IMG/VR virus record: IMGVR_UViG_3300006305_000015 | Location: 1 to 30,390 of that record | Source of the DNA: a virus | Direction: 5' to 3' (one strand) | Length of the DNA stretch: 30,390 nt | Part shown: one piece after another, positions 30,186 through 30,390 of the stretch | How positions within the stretch are numbered: position 1 is the stretch's first letter | How the letters are laid out: every line of letters begins with the position of its first letter | Program-made: the position numbers and the translations under genes | Notes under the pieces: model-generated | Databases searched by the model: none | Told to the model about the DNA's origin: nothing | What the model saw: the letters and a program-made list of their open reading frames with translations, nothing else

Positions 30186-30390
30186 TCAGCTGTGGCGGTG
30201 TCCTTCTGGTGTTATTCCAATCCAGATTCCCCCGCAATCAACTATAACAAAGTCATCACAACCAATAACTGGTTTTAATGTGCGCCTAAATTGTAAGTAA
30301 GAAAGATTCAAGCGCTCCTTTATCTGGTGCCAGTTATATAAATGTTTTAAAGCTTCCGCCTGCTTGCGGGTTATTTTAAGTTCGCACCCA
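30186..30390 (-). CDS. Partial gene at right edge (C-terminal 67 aa)
   Basis: An open frame entering from the right edge and ending at TGA 30188-30186. The visible 67 residues include KITRKQAEALKHLYNW, LNLSYLQFRRTLKPVIGCDD and WIGITPEGHRHS. I recall the TRKQAEALxxLY...SYLxFRRT...GxDxxxxxWxGxWxGIxxxGxxHS pattern from many phage genomes as an unassigned short protein. The stop lies within a tandem CCTGTCAG pair (30173-30190) and is followed by a strong terminator. The start is outside the window. Confidence 0.7.
   Translation of the reverse strand, partial: GCELKITRKQAEALKHLYNWHQIKERLNLSYLQFRRTLKPVIGCDDFVIVDCGGIWIGITPEGHRHS

Noticed and set aside
30173-30190. Tandem CCTGTCAG pair as an attachment site
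   Set aside because: Only two copies of an eight-base word overlapping a stop codon; no integrase or matching tRNA end is present.
1-30390. CRISPR arrays, diversity-generating retroelement, insertion sequence or integrase
   Set aside because: No regularly spaced direct repeats with unique spacers, no reverse transcriptase or template/variable repeat pair, and no transposase or recombinase motifs were seen on either strand.

Overview
The window is the late (morphogenesis) half of a double-stranded DNA tailed phage, most likely a short-tailed marine podovirus with P22-like head and tail-hub logic. Every convincing gene lies on the minus strand, so transcription runs from high to low coordinates. 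Genes are tightly packed, most junctions being TAATG or ATGA overlaps or short gaps carrying a ribosome site. The coding DNA is AT-rich. The gene set (large terminase, long portal, scaffold, HK97-type capsid, SU10/P22-type adaptors, gp10-like hub, many low-complexity fibres, a phage GroES, tiny Lys/Arg-rich proteins) resembles uncultured marine phages. No host marker, integrase, replication gene, small terminase, endolysin or tRNA is visible. The host cannot be named; a low-GC marine bacterium is an inference.

Layout from right to left. (1) 30390-29590: the end of an upstream module, with a partial gene, an intrinsic terminator, a 137-aa gene of unknown function and a second terminator. (2) 29589-29077: a GC-rich non-coding island with a 24-bp perfect palindrome, iteron-like short repeats and a dense cluster of GGWCC words, directly upstream of the terminase gene. 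(3) 29076-24360: packaging genes (large terminase, two unknown genes, portal). (4) 24363-21781: a string of twelve tiny overlapping genes, including basic proteins and four predicted membrane or secreted proteins (an EF-hand membrane protein, a holin-like protein and others); three of the twelve are only 44, 54 and 59 aa. (5) 21788-18397: GroES co-chaperonin, scaffold, two head-associated proteins and major capsid protein, ended by a strong terminator. (6) 18283-13541: a second late unit with structural proteins, a coiled-coil membrane protein, a very basic repeat protein and two head-to-tail adaptor candidates. (7) 13541-4155: a long tail-fibre locus in which large fibre proteins alternate with small partners, including a C1q-like fibre, a jelly-roll-like fibre and a fibre with an S74 self-cleaving chaperone. 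(8) 4155-1: gp10-like hub protein, two small proteins, a Gly-rich membrane-active candidate ejection protein and the first five codons of the next gene.

Together these genes package DNA (terminase, portal), build the head (scaffold, capsid, GroES), close it and attach a short tail (adaptors, hub), decorate it with several receptor-binding fibres and deliver DNA (ejection candidate). The tiny-gene string probably supplies lysis-related membrane proteins and DNA-binding or co-packaged factors, but their exact roles cannot be read from sequence.
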